Assembly (NCBI RefSeq): GCF_051603425.1
Contig: NZ_CP194411.1
Coordinates: forward strand, 2,046,001-2,110,000
Length of the DNA: 64,000 bases
Source: Selenomonas sputigena_A
GTDB taxonomy: Bacteria; Bacillota; Negativicutes; Selenomonadales; Selenomonadaceae
Reading direction: 5' to 3'
Both the position numbers and the translations under genes were made by a program. This document shows, piece by piece, positions 8,425 through 20,035 of this stretch. The notes under the pieces are model-generated. The model was not told the DNA's origin, did no database searches, and was given only the letters and a program-made list of their open reading frames with translations. Numbering within the stretch: position 1 is the stretch's first letter; each line of letters begins with the position of its first letter.

Positions 8425-8997
8425 ATGGAAGCAATGGAAACAAGTCTCAAAGGTGTTTTTGTGCTTGAGCCGAAGGTGTTTGGCGATGCACGCGGCTGGT
8501 TCATGGAGAGCTGGTCAAAACGGAGGATGGAAGAAGCGGGGCTCTTCTATGATTTCGTGCAGGACAATCAGTCTTTTTCGGCGGAAAAGGGAACGCTACG
8601 CGGACTTCATTACCAGAAGAATCCCATGGCGCAGGCGAAGCTTTTGCGTTGTACGCGCGGCGAGATTCTCGATGTTGCCGTTGATATAAGAAAGGGTTCG
8701 CCGCAATATGCGAAGTGGGTTTCCGTACGTCTTTCTGCAGAGAATAAAAGACAGCTGATGATTCCGCGCGGTTTTGCGCACGGCTTCATCACATTGACGG
8801 ATGATGTTGAAGTACAGTACAAGGCGGATAATTATTATGCGCCTGAGTGCGACGGCAATATTCTCTGGAGTGACCCGGCCATCGGCATTGACTGGGAGCT
8901 TGAACCGACCGTTCTTTCAGTGAAGGATGAGGCGGCGCCAACTCTCGCTGCAAGGGAAGCGGAGCTTAATTTCATCTATGGGGAGGAAGAGGCGTGA
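8425..8997 (+). CDS. rmlC: dTDP-4-dehydrorhamnose 3,5-epimerase RmlC
   Basis: Epimerises dTDP-4-keto-6-deoxyglucose at C3 and C5. The cupin-fold family signature is present: FVQDNQSFSAEKGTLRGLHY, with the active-site His of LRGLH and the basic residues around it. 190 residues. AAGGA directly abuts ATG 8425, so the in-frame ATG at 8434, nine bases further on, may be the real start. It begins ten bases after rmlA and its stop overlaps the rmlB start by four bases (GTGA), so translation is probably coupled. Confidence 0.95.
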   Translation: MEAMETSLKGVFVLEPKVFGDARGWFMESWSKRRMEEAGLFYDFVQDNQSFSAEKGTLRGLHYQKNPMAQAKLLRCTRGEILDVAVDIRKGSPQYAKWVSVRLSAENKRQLMIPRGFAHGFITLTDDVEVQYKADNYYAPECDGNILWSDPAIGIDWELEPTVLSVKDEAAPTLAAREAELNFIYGEEEA

Positions 8998-10001
8998 AGT
9001 ACCTTGTGACTGGCGGCGCCGGCTTTATCGGCAGCAATTTTGTCCATTATATGCTAAGAGAACACCAGGAGGCGGAGATTTTTTGCGTCGACGCACTGAC
9101 GTATGCGGGTGATTATGAATCGCTGCTCGATGTTGAGGGTGAGCCGCGCTTCCGCTTTTTTCACTGCGATATCTGTGAACGCAGGGAAATTTATAAAATT
9201 TTTCATGAGGAAAAACCTGATGTCGTTGTGAATTTTGCGGCAGAAAGTCATGTGGATCGCTCGATTGAAACGCCGGAGATATTTTTGCAGACCAATATTA
9301 TCGGCACGAGCGTTCTTCTCGATGCCTGCCGTGAATATGGCATTTCCCGCTATCACCAAGTGTCGACTGATGAAGTTTATGGTGACTTGCCGCTTGATCG
9401 ACCGGAGCTTTTCTTTACGGAAGAAACTCCCCTGCATGCGTCGAGCCCGTATTCGGCCTCAAAGGCGTCTGCGGATCTCCTAGTGCTTGCTTACAGCCGC
9501 ACCTTTGGTCTTCCCGTGACGATCTCGCGCTGCTCCAACAATTATGGTCCGTACCATTTCCCGGAAAAGCTCATCCCTTTGATGATCGTCAAGGCGCTTG
9601 CCGATGAACGTCTGCCCGTCTATGGCGACGGTGCAAACGTGCGCGATTGGCTCTATGTTGAGGATCATTGCCGTGCCATCGATCTCGTGCTGGAAAAGGG
9701 GCGTACAGGCGAAATTTACAATATCGGCGGACATAATGAGCGTGCCAATATCGACGTCGTCAAGGTGATTTTGCTGGCTTTGGAGAAGCCGGAAAGCCTT
9801 ATTTCTTACGTGGAGGATCGCAAGGGACACGATCGCCGCTATGCGATTGACCCGACGAAGATTCACCGGGAGCTTGGCTGGCTTCCTGAGACGAAATTCG
9901 AGACGGGCATCGAACAGACCATTCGTTGGTATCTTGAACATCGTACATGGTGGCAGCATATCCTTGACGGCAGCTATAGGAAGTTTTATTTGAAAAAATA
10001 A
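8994..10001 (+). CDS. rmlB: dTDP-glucose 4,6-dehydratase RmlB
   Basis: NAD-dependent short-chain dehydratase converting dTDP-glucose to dTDP-4-keto-6-deoxyglucose. Rossmann motif VTGGAGFIGSNF at the N-terminus, the STDEVYGDL segment (Thr-Asp-Glu catalytic triad) and YSASKASADLLV (Tyr and Lys of YxxxK). 335 residues. GTG 8994 overlaps the rmlC stop. The operon order is A-C-B, and the reductase RmlD is not found downstream, so the final step to dTDP-rhamnose must be encoded elsewhere or the pathway leads to another 6-deoxysugar. Confidence 0.96.
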   Translation: MKYLVTGGAGFIGSNFVHYMLREHQEAEIFCVDALTYAGDYESLLDVEGEPRFRFFHCDICERREIYKIFHEEKPDVVVNFAAESHVDRSIETPEIFLQTNIIGTSVLLDACREYGISRYHQVSTDEVYGDLPLDRPELFFTEETPLHASSPYSASKASADLLVLAYSRTFGLPVTISRCSNNYGPYHFPEKLIPLMIVKALADERLPVYGDGANVRDWLYVEDHCRAIDLVLEKGRTGEIYNIGGHNERANIDVVKVILLALEKPESLISYVEDRKGHDRRYAIDPTKIHRELGWLPETKFETGIEQTIRWYLEHRTWWQHILDGSYRKFYLKK

Positions 10002-10048
10002 AGTGCTTTCTTCTACAGGTTTTGGGGATGAAAAAATACAAAAAGGGC

Positions 10049-10077
10049 TTGCGTATTTTTCTTTGGTGCTGTATACT
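10049..10077 (+). promoter_or_regulatory. Promoter of tRNA-Ala
   Basis: TTGCGT (10049-10054), 17-base spacer, TATACT (10072-10077), ending 19 bases before the tRNA 5' end. The -35 overlaps an AT-rich hairpin (10032-10039 with 10053-10060) that may end the rml transcript. Confidence 0.7.
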
Positions 10078-10096
10078 ATCAAAGTAACTTGTCAAC

Positions 10097-10172
<76 letters not shown>

Positions 10173-10185
10173 TTTTGCTATGATA

Positions 10186-10222
10186 CGGCTTTCTGCTTTT
10201 CGCGGAAGGCCGCTTTTCTTTT
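10186..10222 (+). terminator. Rho-independent terminator after tRNA-Ala
   Basis: 11-bp stem (10186-10196 with 10202-10212, two G-T wobbles), five-base loop, then CTTTTCTTTTTT. Confidence 0.85.
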
Positions 10223-10291
10223 TTGATTAGTCCAAAGGGAAAGAACGTGCGGTGGAACTGTATCCTTTCAGCACATGCGGGGTGAGATTGA

Positions 10292-11179
10292 GTGGGAGAG
10301 ATGCCAAGTCTGCATCAACTGGAATGTTTTGTTATTTATGGAAGGGTAAAGAATTTTTTACAGGCTGCCAAAGAGGCGAATATCACGCAGTCCGCTTTTA
10401 GTGCGCAGATGAAAAAGCTGGAGGAGATTCTTGGCATTGCGTTGATTCATCGTTCCAACAGGGGGAGTTGCCTTACGGAAGCTGGTGAAAATTTTCTGGG
10501 CAAAGCGCAGGCCTATGTTGACGGGCTGCACGAAATCGTTTATGAGATTCAGGCACAGGCAGGCAAAGCGCCGATTGAACTCAATGTCGCTGTTTTGCGT
10601 TCTTTAGGCGATGTCCATATGAATCGGCATGTATCATATTTTCAGCAGCAAAATAAGAAAATATGCTTTAATGTTTTTGATATGGAAGAGGATGAGATCA
10701 GAAAAGGCCTTTTCGAAGGGCATATCGACGTCGCTTCGGTGTATCGTTTTGAGTCAGACGCTTATGCGGATTTCGTCTGTACGCATTTTTCCGATGATGA
10801 AATTATTTTTTTTGCTCCGCATGTTTCAGCGCCATTGGAAGGTGTTGGACAGGAATGGATGGAAAATCAGCCGTTGGTTTACTATCCGCCCAATTCTTCC
10901 ATGAACAAAGTCTATCAAGAGTATTTCGCAAGAAAGCTGCCGCCGGCGGCAGCGCATCTTTCCACACCTTATGCAATGATGCATTTTTGTCAGGAAAACC
11001 CCGTGGGAGCACTTTTGCCGCGCCGCTTTATCGAGGCTCTTGGCATTACCAGGGGATTTTACACCCTGCGTCCGATGATAAAACTGGAGGCAGTGCTGGT
11101 TTATAAGAAGGATAATCCCCGATCCCGTTATATCCGCATGTATGTCGATTATATCCTGAAAATTTTTCGGGGAAAATGA
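10292..11179 (+). CDS. LysR-family transcriptional regulator
   Basis: 295 residues, the family's usual size. The N-terminal winged helix-turn-helix is clear: LHQLECFVIYGRVKNFLQAA, then ITQSAFSAQMKKLEEILG as recognition region and a wing ending LTEAGENFLGKA. The rest (about 95-295) is the periplasmic-binding-protein-like effector domain. GTG 10292 is used; the ATG three codons later is also possible. It precedes an MFS transporter gene in the same direction, so the transporter is its most likely target, with a substrate that cannot be told from sequence. Confidence 0.9.
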   Translation: MGEMPSLHQLECFVIYGRVKNFLQAAKEANITQSAFSAQMKKLEEILGIALIHRSNRGSCLTEAGENFLGKAQAYVDGLHEIVYEIQAQAGKAPIELNVAVLRSLGDVHMNRHVSYFQQQNKKICFNVFDMEEDEIRKGLFEGHIDVASVYRFESDAYADFVCTHFSDDEIIFFAPHVSAPLEGVGQEWMENQPLVYYPPNSSMNKVYQEYFARKLPPAAAHLSTPYAMMHFCQENPVGALLPRRFIEALGITRGFYTLRPMIKLEAVLVYKKDNPRSRYIRMYVDYILKIFRGK

Positions 11180-11250
11180 CGGTTTGCGTGAAAACAGGAA
11201 ATTGAAGTTTGAAGATATGCGGGAAAGAATAATGAATAATAGAAAAAGAC

Positions 11251-11287
11251 GAGTGTTATCGTTTTTTGCGATGACACTCATCTTCTT
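11251..11287 (+). terminator. Probable terminator after the LysR gene
   Basis: GAGTGTTATCG (11251-11261) pairs with CGATGACACTC (11269-11279) with one wobble across a TTTTTTG loop; the following tract ATCTTCTTTAT is only moderately T-rich. Confidence 0.6.
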
Positions 11288-11294
11288 TATGCGC

Positions 11295-11326
11295 TATACA
11301 AATGCTTTGAGGACTTCTATAATCAA
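11295..11326 (+). promoter_or_regulatory. Promoter of the MFS gene with overlapping dyad
   Basis: TATACA (11295-11300), 17-base spacer, perfect TATAAT (11318-11323). A dyad TTGA-N12-TCAA (11307-11326) spans the -10 and could be an operator for the adjacent LysR protein; that link is an inference. Confidence 0.5.
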
Positions 11327-11364
11327 GGGCATCCTAATTCATTAAAGAAAGGTCGCTGTTATAA

Positions 11365-12573
11365 GTGAAGCACGAAAAATTATGGACGAAAGAGTTTATT
11401 CTCGATACGTTAATAAACTTTTTGATCTATATCATCTATTATATGCTCATGGTCATCATTGCATCGGAGGCGATACAGACGTTGAACGCCTCGATGAGTG
11501 AAGCGGGATTGGCCTCGGGTATTTTTATTCTCGGCACGCTGCTCGCGCGTATGGTGGCAGGGCATTCCATCGAACTTTATGGAAGAAAGTTCATGCTTTA
11601 TGCAGGAATCGGTTTTTATCTGGGGACAACGCTTTTGTATTTCTTTGTTGATTCTCTCGCGCTTCTTTATGTAGTGCGCTGCCTGAACGGTATCGGCTAC
11701 GGCATCGCTTCGACGGCGACGAGTACGATTGTTTCCAGCATTATTCCGATGGCACGCCGCGGTGAGGGAATCAATTACTATGCCTTGAGCATGAGCCTTG
11801 CCGCTGCTGTCGGACCGTTCCTTGGAATGCTCATGCAGCATACGCTGCCGTTCAATTATATCATCGATTTTTGTGTGGCAATGCTTGTTGTCTGCCTTGC
11901 TGCTGTTGTTGCGCTTAAAGTACCGGAGATGGAACTTTCAGAAGAGAAAAAAGCTGCACTTCGCGAGGTCAATATTGCCAACTTCCTTGAACCGAAAGTT
12001 ACATCGATCTCTATTGTTGCGTTCATCATGGGTGTAAGCTATTCAAGTGTTTTGAGTTTCCTCGCAACGTACTCTCAGGAGCTAGGGCTTATCGGAGCGG
12101 GAACCATTTTTTTCCTCGTTTATGCTTTGACGATTACGTTGGCACGTCCTGTGGCAGGCGTTATGTTTGATCGCAAAGGCGAAGATTTCGTCATGTATCC
12201 TACATATGCCTGCCTCGCCATCGGTCTTTTGCTCCTGAGCATCACGACGGAAAGCTGGATGCTTCTCTTAGCCGGTGTGTTCGTGGGACTGGGCTATGGC
12301 ACCTTTATGTCGAATGGGCAGGCGATTTGCGTCAAACTTGTCTCGGAGTACCGCATCGGCGTAGCTGTGTCTACATATTTTATCGCGCTTGACCTTGGAC
12401 TTGGTGTCGGACCATATGCTCTCGGCGCATTCAAGGAAAGCATCGGATTTGGCGGAATCTATAGCGTTTGCGGCATTGCGGCATTCCTCTGCGCAGGGCT
12501 TTATTATCTGCTTTATGCGAGGAGGCGTGATGCTGCGCCTGCAGAAGAGATGAAGTTGGAAACAGCAGACTGA
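11365..12573 (+). CDS. MFS transporter
   Basis: 402-residue inner-membrane secondary transporter with about 12 hydrophobic segments. Typical MFS features are the loop 2-3 motif RMVAGHSIELYGRKFM and the helix-4 segment RCLNGIGYGIASTATSTIVSSIIP; a second-half repeat appears as ARPVAGVMFDRKGEDFVM. The C-terminus is a short charged tail. GTG 11365 has AGAAAGG 12 bases before it, a long spacing, so the start is less certain than the frame. It follows the LysR regulator. Substrate unknown; the sequence resembles drug/metabolite exporters more than sugar carriers. Confidence 0.88.
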   Translation: MKHEKLWTKEFILDTLINFLIYIIYYMLMVIIASEAIQTLNASMSEAGLASGIFILGTLLARMVAGHSIELYGRKFMLYAGIGFYLGTTLLYFFVDSLALLYVVRCLNGIGYGIASTATSTIVSSIIPMARRGEGINYYALSMSLAAAVGPFLGMLMQHTLPFNYIIDFCVAMLVVCLAAVVALKVPEMELSEEKKAALREVNIANFLEPKVTSISIVAFIMGVSYSSVLSFLATYSQELGLIGAGTIFFLVYALTITLARPVAGVMFDRKGEDFVMYPTYACLAIGLLLLSITTESWMLLLAGVFVGLGYGTFMSNGQAICVKLVSEYRIGVAVSTYFIALDLGLGVGPYALGAFKESIGFGGIYSVCGIAAFLCAGLYYLLYARRRDAAPAEEMKLETAD

Positions 12574-12580
12574 GAGATGC

Positions 12581-12620
12581 GCTGTGTGAAACGATGACGG
12601 ATGTTGTCGTTTCACACAGC
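12581..12620 (+). terminator. Long hairpin after the MFS gene
   Basis: Perfect 14-bp inverted repeat (12581-12594 with 12607-12620), with further inner pairing (ACGATGAC/GTTGTCGT). No T-tract follows, so it may be a processing or mRNA-end hairpin rather than a classic terminator; a canonical one follows at 12653. Confidence 0.55.
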
Positions 12621-12652
12621 CGTTCTATAAAAACACGAGATCTTGTAAGCTG

Positions 12653-12698
12653 AAGGCCGCCCGTTCCTCTAAAATTGGAGGGGATGGGCGGCCTTTTA
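12653..12698. terminator. Intrinsic terminator before the rRNA promoters
   Basis: AAGGCCGCCC (12653-12662) / GGGCGGCCTT (12686-12695) with inner pairing of CCTC and GAGG, followed by TTTT. It isolates the rRNA operon from the MFS gene. Confidence 0.88.
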
Positions 12699-12817
12699 AT
12701 GACTGTTCGAAATGGTTCATGGTGGAGGGTGCAGCACCTTGCCTTCTGTATCTGTATGACAACCATGGTCTCCGGTTAGTCCTCTTTGAATGGATAAAAT
12801 AGAAGAAAAGAAAGATG

Positions 12818-12846
12818 TTGACAGACATTGGGGCTTCGTGTAAAAT
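12818..12846 (+). promoter_or_regulatory. rRNA operon promoter P1
   Basis: Perfect TTGACA (12818-12823), 17-base spacer, TAAAAT (12841-12846). Confidence 0.8.
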
Positions 12847-12932
12847 AAGGCACGTTGCGAAGAGAGCGGGCAGTAAGTGAAAGATTCGGAGAAGAACGGC
12901 AGAGGAAGTCCTGGCGGACGTAAAAACTGTGC

Positions 12933-12961
12933 TTGACAAAATTCACTGAAGCGAGTATACT
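12933..12961 (+). promoter_or_regulatory. rRNA operon promoter P2
   Basis: Perfect TTGACA (12933-12938), 17-base spacer, TATACT (12956-12961), 115 bases after P1. Tandem promoters of this kind are usual for bacterial rRNA operons. Confidence 0.88.
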
Positions 12962-12967
12962 AAAAAA

Positions 12968-13367
12968 GCTAGCTCAATCGAGCGGCAAACAGCCGGAGCA
13001 ATTCGGCGGTGTTCCTTGAAAACTAAACAATGCAGAAATGAATCATCTATATGATTCAAGCCAGATGTCCATCAAGAGAGATCTTGATGAAACATCGATT
13101 GTGAACTACAAATTGTAAAAGCAATCGACAATTTCTTTATGCGGTTCGAGAGAATCGTATCCAAAGATAAAAAAGAGCCAATCAACGGCTCTCTGCTAAA
13201 AGCAATTTTCTCCACCACGACTGTCCTACAGTCCGGAGCGGAGAAAAAAACGCAGAGATTTTTGTGCTAGGCAAGGAATGGCGAAGCCGCGTCCCGCAGA
13301 CGTACTCGTGTACGTCGAGGACACACGGCGAAGCCATGACGCAGCATAGCGCAAAAAGATCAAGTTT
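12968..13367 (+). other. Structured rRNA leader with boxA-like site
   Basis: About 400 bases with no protein gene. It holds a boxA-like antitermination tract (GTTCCTTGAAAACTAAACA, 13011-13029), whose core CCTTGAAAACTA returns in the 16S-23S spacer at 15067. A series of hairpins follows: TGAATCAT/ATGATTCA near 13039, CATCAAGA/TCTTGATG near 13071, AGAGCC/GGCTCT (13174-13192) and TTTTCTCC/GGAGAAAA (13206-13247) enclosing GACTGT/ACAGTC. The long inverted repeat 13258-13364 comes last. AAGATCAAG (13356-13364) is complementary to CTTGATCTT (14983-14991) beyond the 16S gene and should form the RNase III processing stem. Confidence 0.75.
13258..13364 (+). repeat. Long imperfect palindrome, skeleton shared with dispersed repeat
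   Basis: Arms 13258-13305 and 13310-13360 fold into one long imperfect hairpin capped by ACGTAC-TCGT-GTACGT (13300-13315). The order of short blocks (ATTTTT, CAAGGA, GAAGCCG, central stem, GAGGA, GACGCAG, GCGCAAAAAGAT) matches the skeleton of the repeats at 49341 and 58791, though overall identity is low. It ends right before the 16S gene. Confidence 0.65.
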
Positions 13368-14928
<1,561 letters not shown>

Positions 14929-14933
14929 TTACA

Positions 14934-14984
14934 GAGCTGTCGAAGAAGCAAGCCCGAAGGGCGCAGCGGATTCGGAAGACAGCT
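14934..14984 (+). repeat. Post-16S spacer hairpin, paralogous to the one after 23S
   Basis: Stem AGCTGT (14935-14940) / ACAGCT (14979-14984) with an inner GCCC-GAA-GGGC hairpin. Nearly the same sequence lies at 18195-18246 after the 23S gene, with the inner stem changed to ACCC/GGGT, a compensatory change that supports a real RNA structure. Confidence 0.75.
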
Positions 14985-15063
14985 TGATCTTAAGTCGAGG
15001 CATAGGGCTGGCATAAGCCTTTCTGCATTGTCTAGTTTTGAGGGAATACCTTCTCTCAAAGTC

Positions 15064-15150
15064 GTACCTTGAAAACTACACAGAAGACAAAATGAAAGAA
15101 AATCATCGAAGGCTGTAGAAATACAGCAAAGATTTTCCGAACATTTTAGG
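15064..15150 (+). other. 16S-23S spacer: boxA repeat and 23S processing stem, no tRNA
   Basis: The spacer (14925-15220) has no tRNA genes. GTACCTTGAAAACTACACA (15064-15082) repeats the leader boxA-like tract. ACTACACAGAAGACAA (15075-15090) and GAACATTTTAGG (15139-15150) together are the complement of one continuous tract after the 23S gene (18153-18180). The 48 bases between them form their own hairpin (GAAAATC...GATTTTC with inner GCTGTA/TACAGC). Confidence 0.75.
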
Positions 15151-15220
15151 ATCACAAACCAAGACAAGAACATCAGAAATGATGCCTTGAAGGCGAAACA
15201 CACGATGAAAGTCGTGGAAA

Positions 15221-18137
<2,917 letters not shown>

Positions 18138-18152
18138 AAGTTTCGCCAACAC

Positions 18153-18246
18153 CCTAAAATGTTCTTGTCTTCTGTATAGTTTTGAGGGTGTGCTGAGCTG
18201 TCGAAGAGACAAACCCGCAAGGGTGCAGTCGATTCGGAAACAGCTC
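18153..18246 (+). other. 23S-5S spacer: processing tract and second covarying hairpin
   Basis: CCTAAAATGTTC followed by TTGTCTTCTGTATAGT (18153-18180) is the 3' strand of the 23S processing stem. GAGCTGT (18195-18201) / ACAGCTC (18240-18246) closes the hairpin homologous to 14934-14984. Confidence 0.75.
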
Positions 18247-18325
18247 GTATGCGAAAACGTCCCAAGAGTGCAAGCTGAAAGCGCAGCGCGATTGGCTAAC
18301 GTTGACCGCCTACCTTCAAACAATA

Positions 18326-18442
18326 TCCAGTGGCGATAGCTGAGTGGTTCCACCTGTTCCCATCCCGAACACAGTCGTTAAGCACTCATACGTCGAAAGT
18401 ACTTGGTTGGAGACGACCTGGGAGGATAGAAAGCTGCTGGTT
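18326..18442 (+). rRNA. 5S ribosomal RNA
   Basis: About 117 nt. CCAGTGGC at the 5' end pairs with GCTGCTGG at the 3' end. The universal segment TTCCCATCCCGAACACAG is present, as is the loop-E region CGAAAGTACTTGGTTGGAGA. Ends are approximate. Confidence 0.95.
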
Positions 18443-18450
18443 CTGACAAA

Positions 18451-18472
18451 TGCCACCGCTGATGCGGTGGCA
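18451..18472 (+). other. Hairpin between 5S rRNA and tRNA-His
   Basis: Perfect 9-bp stem TGCCACCGC / GCGGTGGCA with a TGAT loop and no T-tract. More likely a processing signal than a terminator, since tRNA genes follow directly. Confidence 0.6.
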
Positions 18473-18479
18473 TACTTAT

Positions 18480-18556
18480 GGCGGCTGTGGTGAAGTGGTT
18501 AACACACTGGATTGTGGCTCCAGCATTCGTGGGTTCGAGCCCCACCAGTCGCCCCA
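18480..18556 (+). tRNA. tRNA-His (anticodon GTG)
   Basis: Acceptor GCGGCTG / CAGTCGC with the extra G at -1 (18480) opposite C73, the His identity feature. Anticodon stem CTGGA/TCCAG, loop TTGTGGC, anticodon GTG. CCA encoded. Confidence 0.97.
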
Positions 18557-18558
18557 TT

Positions 18559-18634
18559 AGGGGTATAGCTCAACTGGTAGAGCAACGGTCTCCAAAACCG
18601 TAGGTTGTGAGTTCAAGTCTTACTGCCCCTGCCA
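18559..18634 (+). tRNA. tRNA-Trp (anticodon CCA)
   Basis: Acceptor AGGGGTA / TGCCCCT, anticodon stem ACGGT/ACCGT with loop CTCCAAA giving CCA, encoded 3' CCA. Two bases after tRNA-His. Confidence 0.97.
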
Positions 18635-18663
18635 TGTGTGAAAAACAATTTTATATAGAATAC

Positions 18664-18754
18664 GGAGTGGTACTCAAGAGGCTGAAGAGGACGGTTTGCT
18701 AAATCGTTAGTGTGGGCAACTGCAGCGGAGGTTCGAATCCTCTCCACTCCGCCA
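18664..18754 (+). tRNA. tRNA-Ser (anticodon GCT)
   Basis: 91-nt class II tRNA with a long variable arm. Acceptor GGAGTGG / CCACTCC, anticodon loop TTGCTAA giving GCT (reads AGC/AGU), encoded CCA. Confidence 0.97.
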
Positions 18755-18765
18755 TTAGGAAACGG

Positions 18766-18800
18766 AAGCTTCCAAGCTGTGCTTGGGAGCTTTATTGTTG
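18766..18800 (+). terminator. Terminator of the rRNA-tRNA operon
   Basis: AAGCTTCCAAGC (18766-18777) / GCTTGGGAGCTT (18781-18792) with one wobble and a TGT loop, then TTATTGTTG. It closes the rrn-tRNA transcript. Confidence 0.85.
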
Positions 18801-18813
18801 TGGAAAACAAGGT

Positions 18814-18842
18814 TTGACAATGTCCTTCTCTTATGATATTAT
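18814..18842 (+). promoter_or_regulatory. Promoter of rplU-prp-rpmA
   Basis: Perfect TTGACA (18814-18819), 17-base spacer, TATTAT (18837-18842). About 110 bases of untranslated leader follow; an L21-type autoregulatory leader is possible in this position, but I cannot fold it to a known model with confidence. Confidence 0.75.
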
Positions 18843-18958
18843 TTTACGGTAAATGTGCGGATGTGCCTGATATGTCCGTCGTTTTCAACCGCTCGATGAG
18901 GTTTCAAAACAGTGAAGCTGTACCGTAGTCGGCGAGTAACACGTAAGGAGGTGTTTTT

Positions 18959-19270
18959 ATGTACGCTATTATCAAGACAGGCGGCAAGCAGTATCGTGTT
19001 GCCGAGGGCGATGTCATTCGTGTTGAAAAGCTCGACGCTGCAGAAGGCGAGGGTGTGACGTTTGATGAGGTTCTTACGGTTGTTGACGGCGACACCGTCA
19101 AAGTCGGACGTCCGCTGCTCGAGGGAGCAAAGGTGACCGGCAAGGTTCAGGAGCAGGGTAAGGCCAAGAAGATTCTCGTTTTCAAATACAAGGCGAAATC
19201 AAATTACCGCCGTCGCCAGGGTCATCGCCAGCCTTTTACGAAGGTTGTTATCGAGAAGATTGAGGCCTGA
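18959..19270 (+). CDS. rplU: 50S ribosomal protein L21
   Basis: 103 residues, normal length. Opens MYAIIKTGGKQYRVAEGDVI and ends with the typical KYRRRQGHRQPFTKVVIEKI-like tail. ATG 18959 follows AAGGAGG. First gene of the conserved rplU-prp-rpmA operon; its stop overlaps the prp start. Confidence 0.98.
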   Translation: MYAIIKTGGKQYRVAEGDVIRVEKLDAAEGEGVTFDEVLTVVDGDTVKVGRPLLEGAKVTGKVQEQGKAKKILVFKYKAKSNYRRRQGHRQPFTKVVIEKIEA

Positions 19271-19587
19271 TGATCGAGATCCGAATAGAGCGACGGGACG
19301 GAAAAATATCGGGCTGCCAAGTGAAAGGTCATAGCGGTACGGCGGAGCGCGGTTTTGATATTGTTTGCGCAGGAGTTTCCAGCCTTGTACAAGCTGCTCT
19401 TCTTGGCATAGGGAAGCATCTGCATCGCGAGGTAAGATATAGGGTCGCGAGCGGAGACTTTTTTATGGAACTTAAGAGTTCGCCCGATGATTTGACAGAA
19501 GCCGTGCTTGAAACCATGCGGCTGGGGTTGGAGGAGATTGTGAAGATTGATTCCAATGCCGTAAGAATTGAGTATAGGGAGAGGTGA
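19270..19587 (+). CDS. prp: Ribosomal-processing cysteine protease Prp
   Basis: 105-residue protease that removes the N-terminal extension of ribosomal protein L27 in Firmicutes and relatives. The catalytic pair is visible: His in VKGHSGTAERG (about residue 22) and Cys in FDIVCAGVSSLVQ (about residue 34). It lies between rplU and rpmA, overlapping the rplU stop by one base, the conserved position of this gene. Its substrate, an L27 with the extension ending DLQLF/AHKKG, is encoded immediately downstream. Confidence 0.95.
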   Translation: MIEIRIERRDGKISGCQVKGHSGTAERGFDIVCAGVSSLVQAALLGIGKHLHREVRYRVASGDFFMELKSSPDDLTEAVLETMRLGLEEIVKIDSNAVRIEYRER

Positions 19588-19592
19588 ATATG

Positions 19593-19874
19593 ATGTTTGC
19601 TTTTGATTTGCAGCTTTTTGCCCATAAAAAGGGTGTCAGCAGCACACGCAATGGTCGGGACAGCGAGTCCAAGCGCCTTGGTGTCAAGGAGCATGCCGGT
19701 ACGGTGGTGACAGCCGGGAGCATTCTTGTGCGTCAGCGTGGAACACATTTCCATCCGGGACATAATGTGGGCATTGGCAAGGATGATACGCTTTTTGCCA
19801 AGGTGGCGGGCAAGGTCGCTTTCGAGCGCAAGGGTCGCTACAATCGCCAAGTCAGCGTTTATCCGACGGCTTGA
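19593..19874 (+). CDS. rpmA: 50S ribosomal protein L27 with cleavable extension
   Basis: About 93 residues. The N-terminus MFAFDLQLFAHKKGVSSTRN shows the Prp cleavage site between F and A, so mature L27 should begin AHKKG; this N-terminus reaches the peptidyl-transferase centre. Starts at 19584 (GTG), 19590 and 19593 (ATG) are all in frame. I chose 19593 because the family usually has a single Met before the short extension, with GAGAGGTG just upstream. Last gene of the operon, followed by a terminator. Confidence 0.96.
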   Translation: MFAFDLQLFAHKKGVSSTRNGRDSESKRLGVKEHAGTVVTAGSILVRQRGTHFHPGHNVGIGKDDTLFAKVAGKVAFERKGRYNRQVSVYPTA

Positions 19875-19897
19875 TTGCCCTATAGCAAGGCAATATA

Positions 19898-19937
19898 GAA
19901 AAGTACCTGCGCCTTCTGTGACGCAGGTATCTTTTTC
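19898..19937 (+). terminator. Rho-independent terminator after rpmA
   Basis: TACCTGCG (19904-19911) / CGCAGGTA (19922-19929), flanked by GAAAA and TTTTTC that extend the stem. Confidence 0.88.
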
Positions 19938-20035
19938 TATCTGCGGTTTGTTTTTCAAACGCTTGGCGCCCATGCTTTATGCCCAGAAGAATCTGGGCAC
20001 GAGGCATGTGCATCAGGATGGGAAAGGAGGAAAAA

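Noticed and set aside
18843..18958. L21-type autoregulatory leader RNA
   Set aside because: The position fits, but I could not match the structure; left as a possibility in the promoter entry.
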